64,000 nt of DNA from Legionella impletisoli (GCF_900639875.1 NZ_CAAAIA010000002.1:186001-250000), one strand, 5' to 3'. Positions 1 to 8,397 are shown, numbered from the stretch's first letter. Notes: generated from the sequence alone by a model not told the origin. A program made the numbers and translations.

Positions 1-565
1 TGTTAAAATTGGAGAAGTATCTCGTATTGAATTAACAGAAAGTAGGAAAAAAAATACGGTAGAAGTTCCAGTATATGTACAATTTTTTGTAGAAAGAACG
101 ACAGGGTTTAGACAAAACCCAATTCGTTTACTAATCAATCAGGGATACATTGCCGATGTCTCTACACCCAATCTTATCACAGGCGTTGCAAGCATTGAGC
201 TCATAAAATCCGAGAAACACCCAACTCATTATCGCTATTATTATAATGATTATCCAATTTTTCCGACCGCCACAATTGTTGAAAAGCATACTTCCGTAGA
301 TGAAACTTTAAAAGTAGCTAAAAAGGCAATGGAAGATATTAGAGAGTTCATTAAATCTGGTGAAATGCAGGAAATGGTTCGTTCCATTAATGACATGAGT
401 AATAGCGTTGAAAAATTAGCGCACCAGCTTAATTTAAACGTAGCACCTTTTATGACGCAGTTTACGCTAAGTATGCAGCAAGTATCCAAAGCAGCAGAAT
501 CCACTGAAAATTTTATGGATTATTTGTTGAGGTATCCTGAGTCATTACTAAGGGGGCGAGCGTGA
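1..565 (+). CDS. MCE/MlaD-family lipid transport protein, 3' part
   Basis: Incomplete at the left edge; the reading frame is open from base 2 and ends at TGA 563-565, giving 188 visible codons. The first residues (VKIGEV...) match the MCE domain, where a GxKIGxV turn follows the conserved core. After that comes a long helical region (about residues 85-180) with heptad-like spacing, as in periplasmic MlaD/PqiB proteins that form hexameric rings and bridge lipids between the two membranes. The stop overlaps the GTG start of the next gene, a lipoprotein of the kind that accompanies these ABC systems, so the permease and ATPase are expected just upstream, outside the window. The family is fairly sure; the substrate is unknown. 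Confidence 0.8.
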   Translation, partial: VKIGEVSRIELTESRKKNTVEVPVYVQFFVERTTGFRQNPIRLLINQGYIADVSTPNLITGVASIELIKSEKHPTHYRYYYNDYPIFPTATIVEKHTSVDETLKVAKKAMEDIREFIKSGEMQEMVRSINDMSNSVEKLAHQLNLNVAPFMTQFTLSMQQVSKAAESTENFMDYLLRYPESLLRGRA

Positions 566-1143
566 GACTTACGAATGTCGGATTAATCCTAGCCTCTACA
601 GCTATTTTGTTTGGTTGTGGCCGCAGTAAGCCGCCTGAGTTGTATGTGCTTAGCCCTATTCCATGTCATAAAATGCAGATTTCTGAAAAATACGCTCACT
701 TAAGAATCGGAATTAATCCTGTAAAAATACCTGAATATATACAAAAGCCAGAAATTACCCTTCACTGTAGTAAGCATCAGGTGAAGTTAGCGGAAAATCA
801 TCATTGGGCTGAATCCTTAAAAGATAATATCACCCGGATTCTTCAAACCAATCTAACGACCTTGCTTCCTGGCGCTGTTGTGCAAAAATCGCCTTGGTAT
901 AGCCAATTTTTTCCAACTTACACACTTGATGTTATGATTTCTCAGTTCGAAACGGACATATATGGCAATCATATTTTTCGCGCAGAATATTTAATTTATC
1001 ATGACAATCGAGTCGTTAAAAATGGACAAATTTGCTACAAGAAAAAATTGCCTGTAGTTACACCATTAACGGTGGTGAATAGCATGAATGATAATATAAA
1101 CCAATTATCAAAAGAAATAATGCTTACTTTTAAATCGATGTAA
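562..1143 (+). CDS. ABC-type transport auxiliary lipoprotein (PqiC/YmbA-like)
   Basis: 193 aa starting at GTG 562, whose last bases form the stop of the upstream MCE gene (GTGA overlap, so probably translationally coupled). The N-terminus is a lipoprotein signal: a short basic start, a hydrophobic stretch and a lipobox LFGC with Cys19. Residue +2 is Gly, which suggests outer-membrane sorting. The following YVLSPIP segment is typical of the auxiliary lipoproteins (PqiC/YmbA type) found at the end of MCE transporter operons. By family knowledge it is an outer-membrane partner of the MCE ring; that is inferred here from context. The next gene faces the other way, so this is probably the operon's last gene. 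Confidence 0.75.
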   Translation: MRLTNVGLILASTAILFGCGRSKPPELYVLSPIPCHKMQISEKYAHLRIGINPVKIPEYIQKPEITLHCSKHQVKLAENHHWAESLKDNITRILQTNLTTLLPGAVVQKSPWYSQFFPTYTLDVMISQFETDIYGNHIFRAEYLIYHDNRVVKNGQICYKKKLPVVTPLTVVNSMNDNINQLSKEIMLTFKSM

Positions 1144-1206
1144 GAAAAACCCATACTCATTCTTTCAAGAATCAGTACAAGGTATGCACCTAAGCATCGC
1201 GGTCAA

Positions 1207-1518
1207 TTAAAACTCATAATCGAGGACAATTATAGAATCTTTTCCCCTTCTCAACAAAGGAAAAATAACCTGCTGCGCCACGTTCTTATGTTCAGGATGA
1301 GCAAGATAGGCATCCCGACTTGCAGTGTTTTCAAACTCCATGATAAATGCATGGTTAAAGCCTTTATTAAGTTGCTCGGGACTTGTGTTTTGTCCATAAG
1401 AAAATGAACGCACTGAGGAGATATGGCCTTGTAATATACTAAGCTTAAAAAAGAGATGAGTTATTTCTTCAGAAGTTGCAGACGGTTTAAACTCTAGCAA
1501 AACGATGTGCTTAATCAT
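1207..1518 (-). CDS. Dabb (stress-responsive alpha/beta barrel) domain protein
   Basis: 103 aa, ATG at 1518. It starts MIKHIVLLEFKP and contains a Gly-rich strand (SYGQNTSPEQLNKGF), HAFIMEFEN and a late YLAHPEHKNVAQQV segment. These are the hallmarks of the small dimeric ferredoxin-like Dabb fold: an N-terminal I-x-H-[IV]-V strand and a HPxH near the end. Length matches the family, about 100 aa. The biochemical role of bacterial members is mostly unknown. It stands alone on the minus strand between convergent and divergent neighbours, so it is probably monocistronic. Confidence 0.8.
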   Translation of the reverse strand: MIKHIVLLEFKPSATSEEITHLFFKLSILQGHISSVRSFSYGQNTSPEQLNKGFNHAFIMEFENTASRDAYLAHPEHKNVAQQVIFPLLRRGKDSIIVLDYEF

Positions 1519-2027
1519 AACCCCACTCCTTGATTCATTATTTTAGACAGTAATATCATGGCCTTATGCGCAGGGTAAACCTTTTCTATTAAAAATAGAT
1601 GATTCGGATAATGACCTTAGTCCGTTAGCCAGGATCTACCCATTTCATCACGAAGAAAATCTTTTTAAAATACAAGTCTATTTTTTTAGAAAATACTTTG
1701 CTATTCTGGATGTCCAATTCTATAAATCTTGTTTCTACAAACCTGTGGATAGTTTTTTATTCATACCCTTTCAATTTATAATCCTTATTGGCTTACAGTG
1801 ACGATAGCCCAATAAATACAACCTCTTTTCAAACTTGCCCTTTGTTACTGGTTATCCACAAAATCTGTGGATAACTCTGTGGGTTAGCCTTTAAAATGCT
1901 GAAAAGAAAACAGATTGAGAAGATGCGTTCAAATTTACCAAGGTACTTGCCATTATCGCTTAAACTATTATCAAAGCACTTTCTTAAAAACCGATCCTTT
2001 TCTGAATTATTTATAAACTATTTGTAT
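1519..2027. other. Long non-coding gap
   Basis: About 510 bases between the Dabb gene and the promoter of the 783-aa gene. I see no convincing coding frame. It contains a group of sequences matching the DnaA-box consensus (listed separately) in A+T-rich DNA. Nothing else was recognised. Confidence 0.5.
1851..1875. promoter_or_regulatory. Perfect inverted repeat of two DnaA-box-like 9-mers
   Basis: GTTATCCACA at 1851-1860 is followed after five bases by its exact reverse complement TGTGGATAAC at 1866-1875. Each arm contains TTATCCACA, a perfect match to the DnaA-box consensus TTATNCACA. Near-matches lie at 1744-1752 (TGTGGATAG) and 1879-1887 (TGTGGGTTA). That DnaA binds here is inference. No dnaA, dnaN, gidA or similar origin marker is nearby, so this is not proposed as oriC. 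Confidence 0.45.
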
Positions 2028-2056
2028 TTTAACTATCACGTTTGTTTTGATATAAT
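2028..2056 (+). promoter_or_regulatory. Candidate sigma-70 promoter of the 783-aa gene
   Basis: TATAAT at 2051-2056, in the overlapping run TATAATATAAT, with a weak -35 TTTAAC at 2028-2033 and a 17-base spacer. The start codon follows 33 bases later with the ribosome site CGGAG at 2078-2082. The -10 is strong; the -35 is poor, as in many activator-dependent promoters. Confidence 0.4.
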
Positions 2057-2088
2057 ATAATAGTATCCATGAGTTTTCGGAGATAAGT

Positions 2089-4440
2089 ATGACGGTTATG
2101 TATATTGACCAAGCGGACAAACCGTCCGCAGAAGCACTAGCAGGTGTTGATGGTGAATCGTTTAGAGAATTTGGCGAGAAGCTTTCAGGTACTCCTTCAG
2201 AAATTACTATAGCTGCCCATACAGACGAAACCCGAGGAAAAATTGGTGACATGACTCCACGAGAATTTGCACAACAATTTTCCAAAAAATATGGCTCACA
2301 AAAACCACAACTAAAGCATTTGTACTTAATATCCTGTGAAGCAGGGCTAATGGTCGATGGTCAAACATTAGCACAACAGATTGCCCTTGAAATGAATCAA
2401 CAAGGATTCACGAATTTAGAAGTTCACGCCATGGCAGCGCCCATTGAAGGTGCAACAGGCATGCGTGTGGAAGTGGTAAGTAAAGAAGGTCTAGGAACAG
2501 GAGGCGTTTCCGCTCGTGGCCAAGTGAGTGTTTTTTATTATGAATCGAAAGAACTTGAAGAAATAGATGAAAGAATTGCGGCTATTGATGCAGAGATTTT
2601 GGGCATCTATAAAGAAGGCCAAGAGATGCGTCGAAAAGGTACGGATAACCCTGATGCAGTAAATCAAAGACAAAGCCGTATCGCTGCGTTAGAACAAGAA
2701 CAACGAACTCTTGAACAACAACGCGCCCAAAGCATTGCTCAACGTATTGATTTAGTCTCAACAACCAATTACAAATCCGTTATGCGAGAAGATCAAAACA
2801 CCTTTTTGCCTACAGGGCCTAAAGGCGTTGTTCATCAAGATTTAGTTTCTGCAATTGGTCTCTTACAAAAGCAAAGAAAAAGTCTTATACCGCAAGAAGG
2901 AGAAAAAGTAAAAAATCCGGGAAGAAGTCTCAAAGCGATTGGATATATTGATGAAACCATTCATAAACTCAAAGAAAATCCTAGACTTGATGGCGGAGAA
3001 ATTATTGATTTACTCAGGAGGATGAAGGAAGGAGAAAATGAAAAAGGAAAAAAGCATACTGGAACATCTGCCTTCAAAGAGTATGTGTTAAACCCTATTA
3101 TAGAGGATTTGACTAAAAAAGCAGCTACAAGAAGCAATAATGATAACTTTGAACCCAGAACTAAACGCGAGCTGGTCATAAAACATTTAATGATACAAAA
3201 ACAATATGCACAATCCGACCAGTTTCAACCCAAATCTAAACTATCCAAACAAGAATACATTGCAAGAGTTCAATGGGATATTGAACGTTTACAGCGTAGA
3301 AGCGATAGTGATTTTAACCCTGAGGAATGGATACAATCGATAAAAGATAGACAGGATGATGTTTATCAGAATGCAATTAATATGAAGCATCTTGAAACAG
3401 AACTGGGTGCTTCACGCTTACCCGATAAGCTTGAACCCCGAGCAACAAAAGCCCCCCAATCAAAACGCTCGACTTCCAATCAAGCTGCAAGCTCAAGGCT
3501 CGCTGAATCTCAAAGCATGTTTAGACGTTCATCTAGTTCTATAGATGAGTCTGAAACAGCCCCTCTTTTATCCTCTTCTCAAAGGCGTAGCGAACCCAAA
3601 CCGGTTACCCATGCACCCAAACCTTTAAGTCAAACCACCAGCCTTATTCGAGTTTATGGCAAAAAATTACGAGACGGCAGCATTTCGGATGATGAATTAA
3701 GAACACTGCTCACTGAGGATACATTTAAAAAATCATCCCAATTTGATAACAAAAAACCGATTTCGGACAATAATCATCGCACGCTTGATGCCATGAGAAA
3801 TTTTGTAGGAGTGATTGCCCCTTCAATTGCTCCTGAGATACTTCATGAATTAAATGATCGGATGTTAAATTTGGCCGATCAAGATAAACTACCAAAGACT
3901 TACTTACGAAATAATAGTCTAGCTAAAGTGATGCTTGCTTATGAAACGTTTCATTTTCCTGACTCAGCAGAAGATCATTATCGTAACAATAAACGATTAT
4001 CTACGTTGTTTACTGACAGAGAAAAAATTGGATTTCAAGAAACACTGATTTCTCCCAATGTGGAGTATTTTTCCCTTCAAAATATGAAAAGATTTTACAC
4101 CCACGCAGCTGATTGGTTAAATCCTAGCAATCGTACCCATAGCTTTGAGGCCAATGGCGACCATTTAAAAAAGGAATTACAAGAATTTAAAGGCGATGCG
4201 TTAAAAACATCTATCCTCAAATCGTTTAAAAAAGAACTCGATAATTGTGATTCAACAGATGATTTAAAAGAGACCGTTACCCGCTTGAAAGAAACAGACG
4301 AATACAAAACATTAGCAACTGGCCAAGACCGAACAACAAGAATACTTGGTCTTAAAACCTCTTCGGTCAAAGCCTTTGAACAAATGATTGCAGAAAAAGA
4401 AAAGGAGTTGGAACCTGCAAATTCCAAACGACTTAACTAA
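2089..4440 (+). CDS. Putative effector with a caspase-like (C80-type) N-terminal domain
   Basis: 783 aa, ATG 2089 behind CGGAG. Residues 1-135 read like a clan-CD cysteine peptidase fold: strand ITIAAH with His44, then GKIGDMTPREFAQQF, then LYLISCEAG with Cys83. This resembles the G-H...sP.ela...lisC pattern of the C80 domain of RTX toxins. From about 150 to 440 it is highly charged and helical (long ELEEIDERIAAIDAEI-type coiled coil). Residues about 455-530 form a Ser/Pro-rich linker with the acidic-dileucine-like ETAPLL (489-494). The remainder is helical with a charged tail. No signal peptide is visible. The large modular soluble layout beside other effector-like genes suggests a Dot/Icm substrate; both this and peptidase activity are inference. 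No named homologue is recognised. Confidence 0.6.
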   Translation: MTVMYIDQADKPSAEALAGVDGESFREFGEKLSGTPSEITIAAHTDETRGKIGDMTPREFAQQFSKKYGSQKPQLKHLYLISCEAGLMVDGQTLAQQIALEMNQQGFTNLEVHAMAAPIEGATGMRVEVVSKEGLGTGGVSARGQVSVFYYESKELEEIDERIAAIDAEILGIYKEGQEMRRKGTDNPDAVNQRQSRIAALEQEQRTLEQQRAQSIAQRIDLVSTTNYKSVMREDQNTFLPTGPKGVVHQDLVSAIGLLQKQRKSLIPQEGEKVKNPGRSLKAIGYIDETIHKLKENPRLDGGEIIDLLRRMKEGENEKGKKHTGTSAFKEYVLNPIIEDLTKKAATRSNNDNFEPRTKRELVIKHLMIQKQYAQSDQFQPKSKLSKQEYIARVQWDIERLQRRSDSDFNPEEWIQSIKDRQDDVYQNAINMKHLETELGASRLPDKLEPRATKAPQSKRSTSNQAASSRLAESQSMFRRSSSSIDESETAPLLSSSQRRSEPKPVTHAPKPLSQTTSLIRVYGKKLRDGSISDDELRTLLTEDTFKKSSQFDNKKPISDNNHRTLDAMRNFVGVIAPSIAPEILHELNDRMLNLADQDKLPKTYLRNNSLAKVMLAYETFHFPDSAEDHYRNNKRLSTLFTDREKIGFQETLISPNVEYFSLQNMKRFYTHAADWLNPSNRTHSFEANGDHLKKELQEFKGDALKTSILKSFKKELDNCDSTDDLKETVTRLKETDEYKTLATGQDRTTRILGLKTSSVKAFEQMIAEKEKELEPANSKRLN

Positions 4441-4535
4441 CGTTATTCGATAAAAAAGCGAAGCTTTTTGTAAGGGAGCCTTTCAAAATAAGCCTGTTCA
4501 ATATCAGCAAAATTCGGATTTTTCTGATATCGAAC
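4441..4535. repeat. Two palindromic repeat modules
   Basis: Module 1 (about 4441-4487) carries the hairpin AAAAAGC-gaa-GCTTTTT at 4453-4469 and is a diverged copy of the module at 35040-35073, including the flanking 'ttcaaa'. Module 2 (4496-4535) is a 40-base palindrome from GTTCAATATCAG to CTGATATCGAAC. It is nearly identical (about 38 of 40 bases) to the reverse complement of 43912-43951. Both start right after the stop of the 783-aa gene and could also act as a terminator. Confidence 0.7.
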
Positions 4536-4589
4536 TCACTTTGAAAGCATAGGTAATTGCAAAACAATAACAAAAATCAAAGGAATCCA

Positions 4590-5138
4590 ATGTATTCACA
4601 ATTTTGGTCTATATTAAGGAATATACTCCCTGAAAAAGAGAACATCATGGCCACAGAGACCCATAGTGAAAAAATGCGTGATGCCCAAGAGAAATTTTAT
4701 GATGCCTTGCGAGAGCTCGAAGAAAAAGTTAATGAAATACGGATAAAATTTAGGAAAAATCCTGATGAGTATCGAGCTGCTTTCCATGCGTCAGGTCAAT
4801 TATCTAATTATTTAAGAACGGCGGGTGACGCTTTTTTTAAAGACAAAACCATAACCCAAGATGAGTTTCTCTCCAAATGCAATAGTTTAATACAATCCGC
4901 GGAACCGATTTTAAAACAACATCGTGGCTTTGGAAAACTATTGGAGAAAATTCAAGCCATTGTAAACTTCTTTAAAGACCCCTCTAAAGAGAGATCTCAA
5001 GACTCTACTGCTAAACACGGTTTTTTTGTTCCAAAAACTGACTCAGCTAAAAGAGTAGATAATATACGAGAGGCGTTGAAATCATTTGAATCCAAAGATT
5101 CTGAAAACTCTTCTGGAGAAAAACCCAAAGGTCCGTAG
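4590..5138 (+). CDS. Small putative effector with a Gln-His-Arg-Gly helical module
   Basis: 182 aa using ATG 4590, which has AAAGGAA five bases upstream; a TTG at 4557 lacks such a site. The protein is predicted to be almost wholly helical: an amphipathic stretch (about 35-70), then about residues 90-135 containing KCNSLIQSAEPILKQHRGFG. From memory, a segment of the form 'C...I..A.PVL..HRGW' recurs in many Legionella proteins, several of them Dot/Icm substrates, usually followed by hydrophobic helices. Here a single short non-polar helix (LLEKIQAIVNFF) follows. The C-terminus is charged and rich in Glu, Ser and Lys, compatible with a Dot/Icm signal. It has no signal peptide and no assignable function. 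It lies 149 bases after the larger putative effector, possibly in the same transcript. Confidence 0.6.
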   Translation: MYSQFWSILRNILPEKENIMATETHSEKMRDAQEKFYDALRELEEKVNEIRIKFRKNPDEYRAAFHASGQLSNYLRTAGDAFFKDKTITQDEFLSKCNSLIQSAEPILKQHRGFGKLLEKIQAIVNFFKDPSKERSQDSTAKHGFFVPKTDSAKRVDNIREALKSFESKDSENSSGEKPKGP

Positions 5139-5158
5139 AATCTTAATTGCATCTTATT

Positions 5159-5842
5159 TCAGCAAGAATACACGGCCTTTATGAGTGCTTTAAAAAGATT
5201 GCGAAAGCATTTTCTGTAAATTAAAAATTCAGGATGAAATTGTACGCCTAAAAAAAATTGTTTTCTTGGATCTTCGATGCATTGCACAATTTTATTTTTT
5301 TCCGAAGCGGTAATCACAAGATCAGAGCCAAGTTGGCTTATGGATTGCTTATGTAGACTATTCACTTTTATCTCAGGTTTTTGAATAAGTAAAAATAATT
5401 TACTTTCTTGTTCAAGATAAATCATTTTTCTAAAGAAAATATAGCCTAATAAATTTGAAGGGTATTGAGCTTTTTCATATGCTTTAGTGATATCTAAATG
5501 CAATTTACCAGATCGAAATACATTCATGAGCTGGCACCCCCGGCATAGACCAAACACAGGAATATTTTTTTTATCTGCTAAAGCTAAATGACTGAGTTCT
5601 AATTCATCTCGTTTCGGTTCATATAGATAGCCTGGCTTTTTTGTTTCTCCGTATAACTCGGGATTTAAATCGACCCCACCACATAAAACCAGTCCATCAT
5701 AATCAAAAAAAGTTGAGTTTTTTTTCTGAGTGATGCATTTAGGCTTGCCGCCTGCGAGCCATATGGCTAATTTCACAAAAAAAATCGCTACCCTCGATTG
5801 CTTAACGGAATGAGTCATGGCAATAATAGGTCGCTTTTTCAT
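5159..5842 (-). CDS. Class-I glutamine amidotransferase-like hydrolase (peptidase C26 / PuuD-like)
   Basis: 227 aa, ATG 5842 overlapping the stop of the amidoligase gene by four bases (ATGA). The C26 pattern is complete: LVLCGGVDLNP near residue 51, nucleophile Cys100 in GLCRGCQLMNV, NSLHKQ at 161-166, and GVQFHPEF with His203 and Glu205. Members such as PuuD hydrolyse gamma-glutamyl isopeptide bonds. The tight pairing with an amidoligase suggests the two act on the same gamma-glutamyl or peptide-amide bond, one forming and one cleaving it. The family is slightly short (usual about 250 aa). The exact substrate is unknown. Confidence 0.8.
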   Translation of the reverse strand: MKKRPIIAMTHSVKQSRVAIFFVKLAIWLAGGKPKCITQKKNSTFFDYDGLVLCGGVDLNPELYGETKKPGYLYEPKRDELELSHLALADKKNIPVFGLCRGCQLMNVFRSGKLHLDITKAYEKAQYPSNLLGYIFFRKMIYLEQESKLFLLIQKPEIKVNSLHKQSISQLGSDLVITASEKNKIVQCIEDPRKQFFLGVQFHPEFLIYRKCFRNLFKALIKAVYSC

Positions 5843-6849
5843 AACTGTTTCAGATAAGTTGAGGTAGTATTAATCCATTTATTTTTATTTAAAAAAATGG
5901 ATTGTTGCTCGAGTTCTAAATATTCCTTAGCCATTTCCCCTTGTACATTCTGATTAGCCGCAAGCTTTTCAATATTCAACCAACGCATCCATTCCGTAGT
6001 AAAATTCCAGCCCGAAACATTCAAATTCGAATTAGCTAGGCGATAATGAAACGTAGGTCTAGCATGAATAAGCCTTGAGCCAATTTTTTCTTTTACCCGT
6101 TGCTCATCAACGTACTTAAATAGAGGAAGCATATCCAAGGCACGATTGCGCGTTCGATTGTAAAGCATATAATCATCCATTAAGCGGGGCATGGATGGAC
6201 TATAATTCGGATTCAAAATTTTCTTTTTATACGCTGTTGGATATTCGTTGATGAAAGGCAGTGCCGCTCGACTGATATCCACATCAATCTCATTTCTTAA
6301 CCAATCACTGAGCAATACATACGATCGCAAATAACTTAAAATGCATTCGACTGATAAAGAAGGCACATCGGGATTAATATGTACCCCAAATGCAGCAATT
6401 TTGGAGGTGTGAGTTCCTTTAGCCCCATGCTCATGTAAATCATCCACGATGGGATCTAATAACTGAATGGACTGAATGGTCACGGGGGGGGTTATAATTT
6501 CTAAAGGAATAACGTCATCAAGCGCCGAAGAGATAAATCGTTCAATATACCCTTTTATATCTATCTTATTTTCTTTGCGATTTTTTTCTGATTGAGCTGC
6601 CAGTTGCTTTAAAAGATGAGCATCGAGCTCCACTTTAAATTGCCCAAGAGAAGAATCTTTTACGATATATTCATTTTGATTGATACGTTGAATATCGCCT
6701 GAAAAAAGATTTTTCAAAAGTTTTGCTGATTCTTCAATGGAAATGCCAATATATTCAATTTCAAATCCGACAAGGCGCTCATTCCCCTCATGATTTTTTA
6801 GATAGGGTGGGAATAAATCTTCAGATGATGGATGATGTGTTTTATTCAT
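5839..6849 (-). CDS. Putative amidoligase (glutamine-synthetase-like fold)
   Basis: 336 aa from ATG 6849; an in-frame GTG lies six bases upstream. Motifs fit the Amidoligase_2 family: GFEIE with Glu30 and Glu32 (metal ligands in glutamine-synthetase folds), KVELD with Glu74, PLEIITPP with Glu117, FGVHIN with His157 and Asn159, and a late RPTFHYRL strand. These COOH-NH2 ligases are predicted from comparative genomics (Iyer, Aravind and colleagues) to form amide bonds on peptides or amino acids using ATP, and often occur beside class-I glutamine amidotransferases, as here. The two genes share an ATGA overlap and must be co-translated. Substrate unknown; no peptide carrier is visible nearby. Confidence 0.7.
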   Translation of the reverse strand: MNKTHHPSSEDLFPPYLKNHEGNERLVGFEIEYIGISIEESAKLLKNLFSGDIQRINQNEYIVKDSSLGQFKVELDAHLLKQLAAQSEKNRKENKIDIKGYIERFISSALDDVIPLEIITPPVTIQSIQLLDPIVDDLHEHGAKGTHTSKIAAFGVHINPDVPSLSVECILSYLRSYVLLSDWLRNEIDVDISRAALPFINEYPTAYKKKILNPNYSPSMPRLMDDYMLYNRTRNRALDMLPLFKYVDEQRVKEKIGSRLIHARPTFHYRLANSNLNVSGWNFTTEWMRWLNIEKLAANQNVQGEMAKEYLELEQQSIFLNKNKWINTTSTYLKQL

Positions 6850-6999
6850 CAGCACTCAAAAAACGAGACAAAGAGTTAGTATAAACAATAGATTAATCTA
6901 ACCTTTAAAACAAGCAGACTGGTTAAAACGAGGAAGGTACAGTGATTTTATGAAAATTAACGTGCAATAATTCGAGGTAAAATTTAATCCTAAGTTACC

Positions 7000-7028
7000 T
7001 TGACATTTTTCTTTAGCATGCAAAGAAT
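7000..7028 (+). promoter_or_regulatory. Candidate promoter, decides the start of the next gene
   Basis: A perfect -35 TTGACA at 7000-7005 and a fair -10 AAGAAT at 7023-7028, spaced 17 bases. If it is the promoter, the TTG at 7000 and the ATGs at 7018 and 7027 cannot be start codons, and translation begins at ATG 7060 behind AAGG (7051-7054). Confidence 0.35.
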
Positions 7029-7059
7029 GATTGAGAATAATGTAATTAATAAGGCAGGG

Positions 7060-8340
7060 ATGCTAATGCCAGGTCATCTCATCACGAAAACAGTCGATAT
7101 TCATCATTATCCAGAACCAGAAAAAAACGATGAAATTTCTGAGATCACCGTTGGAGATCTTCACGGCAACGCTCTTAATCTACTTCATTATTTATTAAGC
7201 CATAGCCTTTGTGAGCTCTCTAAAGAAAATTATGAACGAATTGTTGCTCTTTATAACTTACCAGAATCCGAATTAACTTCGGAACCAATCGCTGAATTTA
7301 ATCACCTGATTGCCGACTTAAAGGTTCTTGATCATCAAACGCTTGTGCGATTACTTGGAGATGAGTTAGGCGATCGTGGAAAAAACGATTATTTTGTTTT
7401 AAAAATTTTAGAAATACTTCATAAAAACGGACTTAAATTCGAAATTTTATTATCCAATCATGGAATGGCATTCATAGATGCTTATGAATCTTTCTCCCAC
7501 AGCGGGCGCTTGGATTCAAATTTAATTGTAGATTATCAGCGCACTTCGCTTCGAAACTTGGACTCCTTGATTCAACAAGGAATCGTTTCCTATGATGAGG
7601 TTTATGGAATCATCAATCGGCATTATAAGCCCAAGTTAAAATTACTCGCTTATTCTTTAAATAAAGACGGGAAAGAAATAACCATTTATTCCCATGCCAA
7701 GATTGACCTTAAAGTAATTGCAGCCCTAGCAGACTTATTTGAGGTGGTTTACCGTGATGATACCCACCAAGAATTAGCACTTACTATACAACAAATTAAC
7801 TTGAATTTTGCGGAAGCGGTTCAAGAAGAAGAGGTTCATTTTATTACCTCTATACGAGACTTTCCTTGGGTTTATTCTAAGCTTTCTTCTAATCCAGTTG
7901 AATTTATCCTGTGGAACCGCGATCATCAAGTTCTATCTAGACCATCCTCCCACCCAACTTATTCCTATTGTTTAAAATTTATTCATGGGCATGATCCTAT
8001 CGAAGAGTCCAATGAACATCTGATTACACTCGATAATATGCTCGGTAAAGGAGAAGACTATCATCAGCATGAAGCGCGGGTGTATGTTTCTAATGATGTA
8101 CAAATTCTACCCTATCAACTCTCTAGAAACCATGATGATGACTTGAGCTCTGAATCTGAAGATAGTGACGTTTTTACAGAAGAATCTGATTGTGAATCAA
8201 CGGATGAGTCGTCTAACCCCTCGACGCAAGAGTCAAGACAAACTATTCCTCTAAATAGTATTTTCTATCGCAGCAACATCCCTAGCGTTGAAGATTTCTC
8301 AGAACACCCTGAACTTGCTTTTGAAGCTTTAAAATTTTAA
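7060..8340 (+). CDS. Putative effector, PPP/calcineurin-like metallophosphatase (WipB-like)
   Basis: 426 aa from ATG 7060. Metallophosphoesterase motifs occur in the right order: GDLHGN (Asp33, His35), GDELGDRG (Asp101, Asp105, Arg106), SNHG (Asn133, His134), YSHA (His212) and FIHGHD (His309, His311), followed by LDNMLGKG. The second motif has one residue more than the usual GDxxDRG. This overall plan is that of the Legionella effectors WipA and WipB, protein phosphatases with a PPP core; from memory WipB lies near pilin genes in L. pneumophila, which fits the present neighbourhood. After residue 355 comes an acidic Ser/Glu/Asp-rich tail, plausible as linker and Dot/Icm signal. No signal peptide or membrane span. 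Phosphatase fold is likely; effector status is inference. Confidence 0.65.
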   Translation: MLMPGHLITKTVDIHHYPEPEKNDEISEITVGDLHGNALNLLHYLLSHSLCELSKENYERIVALYNLPESELTSEPIAEFNHLIADLKVLDHQTLVRLLGDELGDRGKNDYFVLKILEILHKNGLKFEILLSNHGMAFIDAYESFSHSGRLDSNLIVDYQRTSLRNLDSLIQQGIVSYDEVYGIINRHYKPKLKLLAYSLNKDGKEITIYSHAKIDLKVIAALADLFEVVYRDDTHQELALTIQQINLNFAEAVQEEEVHFITSIRDFPWVYSKLSSNPVEFILWNRDHQVLSRPSSHPTYSYCLKFIHGHDPIEESNEHLITLDNMLGKGEDYHQHEARVYVSNDVQILPYQLSRNHDDDLSSESEDSDVFTEESDCESTDESSNPSTQESRQTIPLNSIFYRSNIPSVEDFSEHPELAFEALKF

Positions 8341-8397
8341 AGGCTCTGGCCAATATTTAAAACAAGGTTTACTATTGGGACCTATTTGTTATCGCTT

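Noticed and set aside
1744..1887. DnaA boxes as a replication origin
   Set aside because: No dnaA, dnaN, gyrB, gidA or parAB genes nearby and no AT-rich unwinding repeats recognised.
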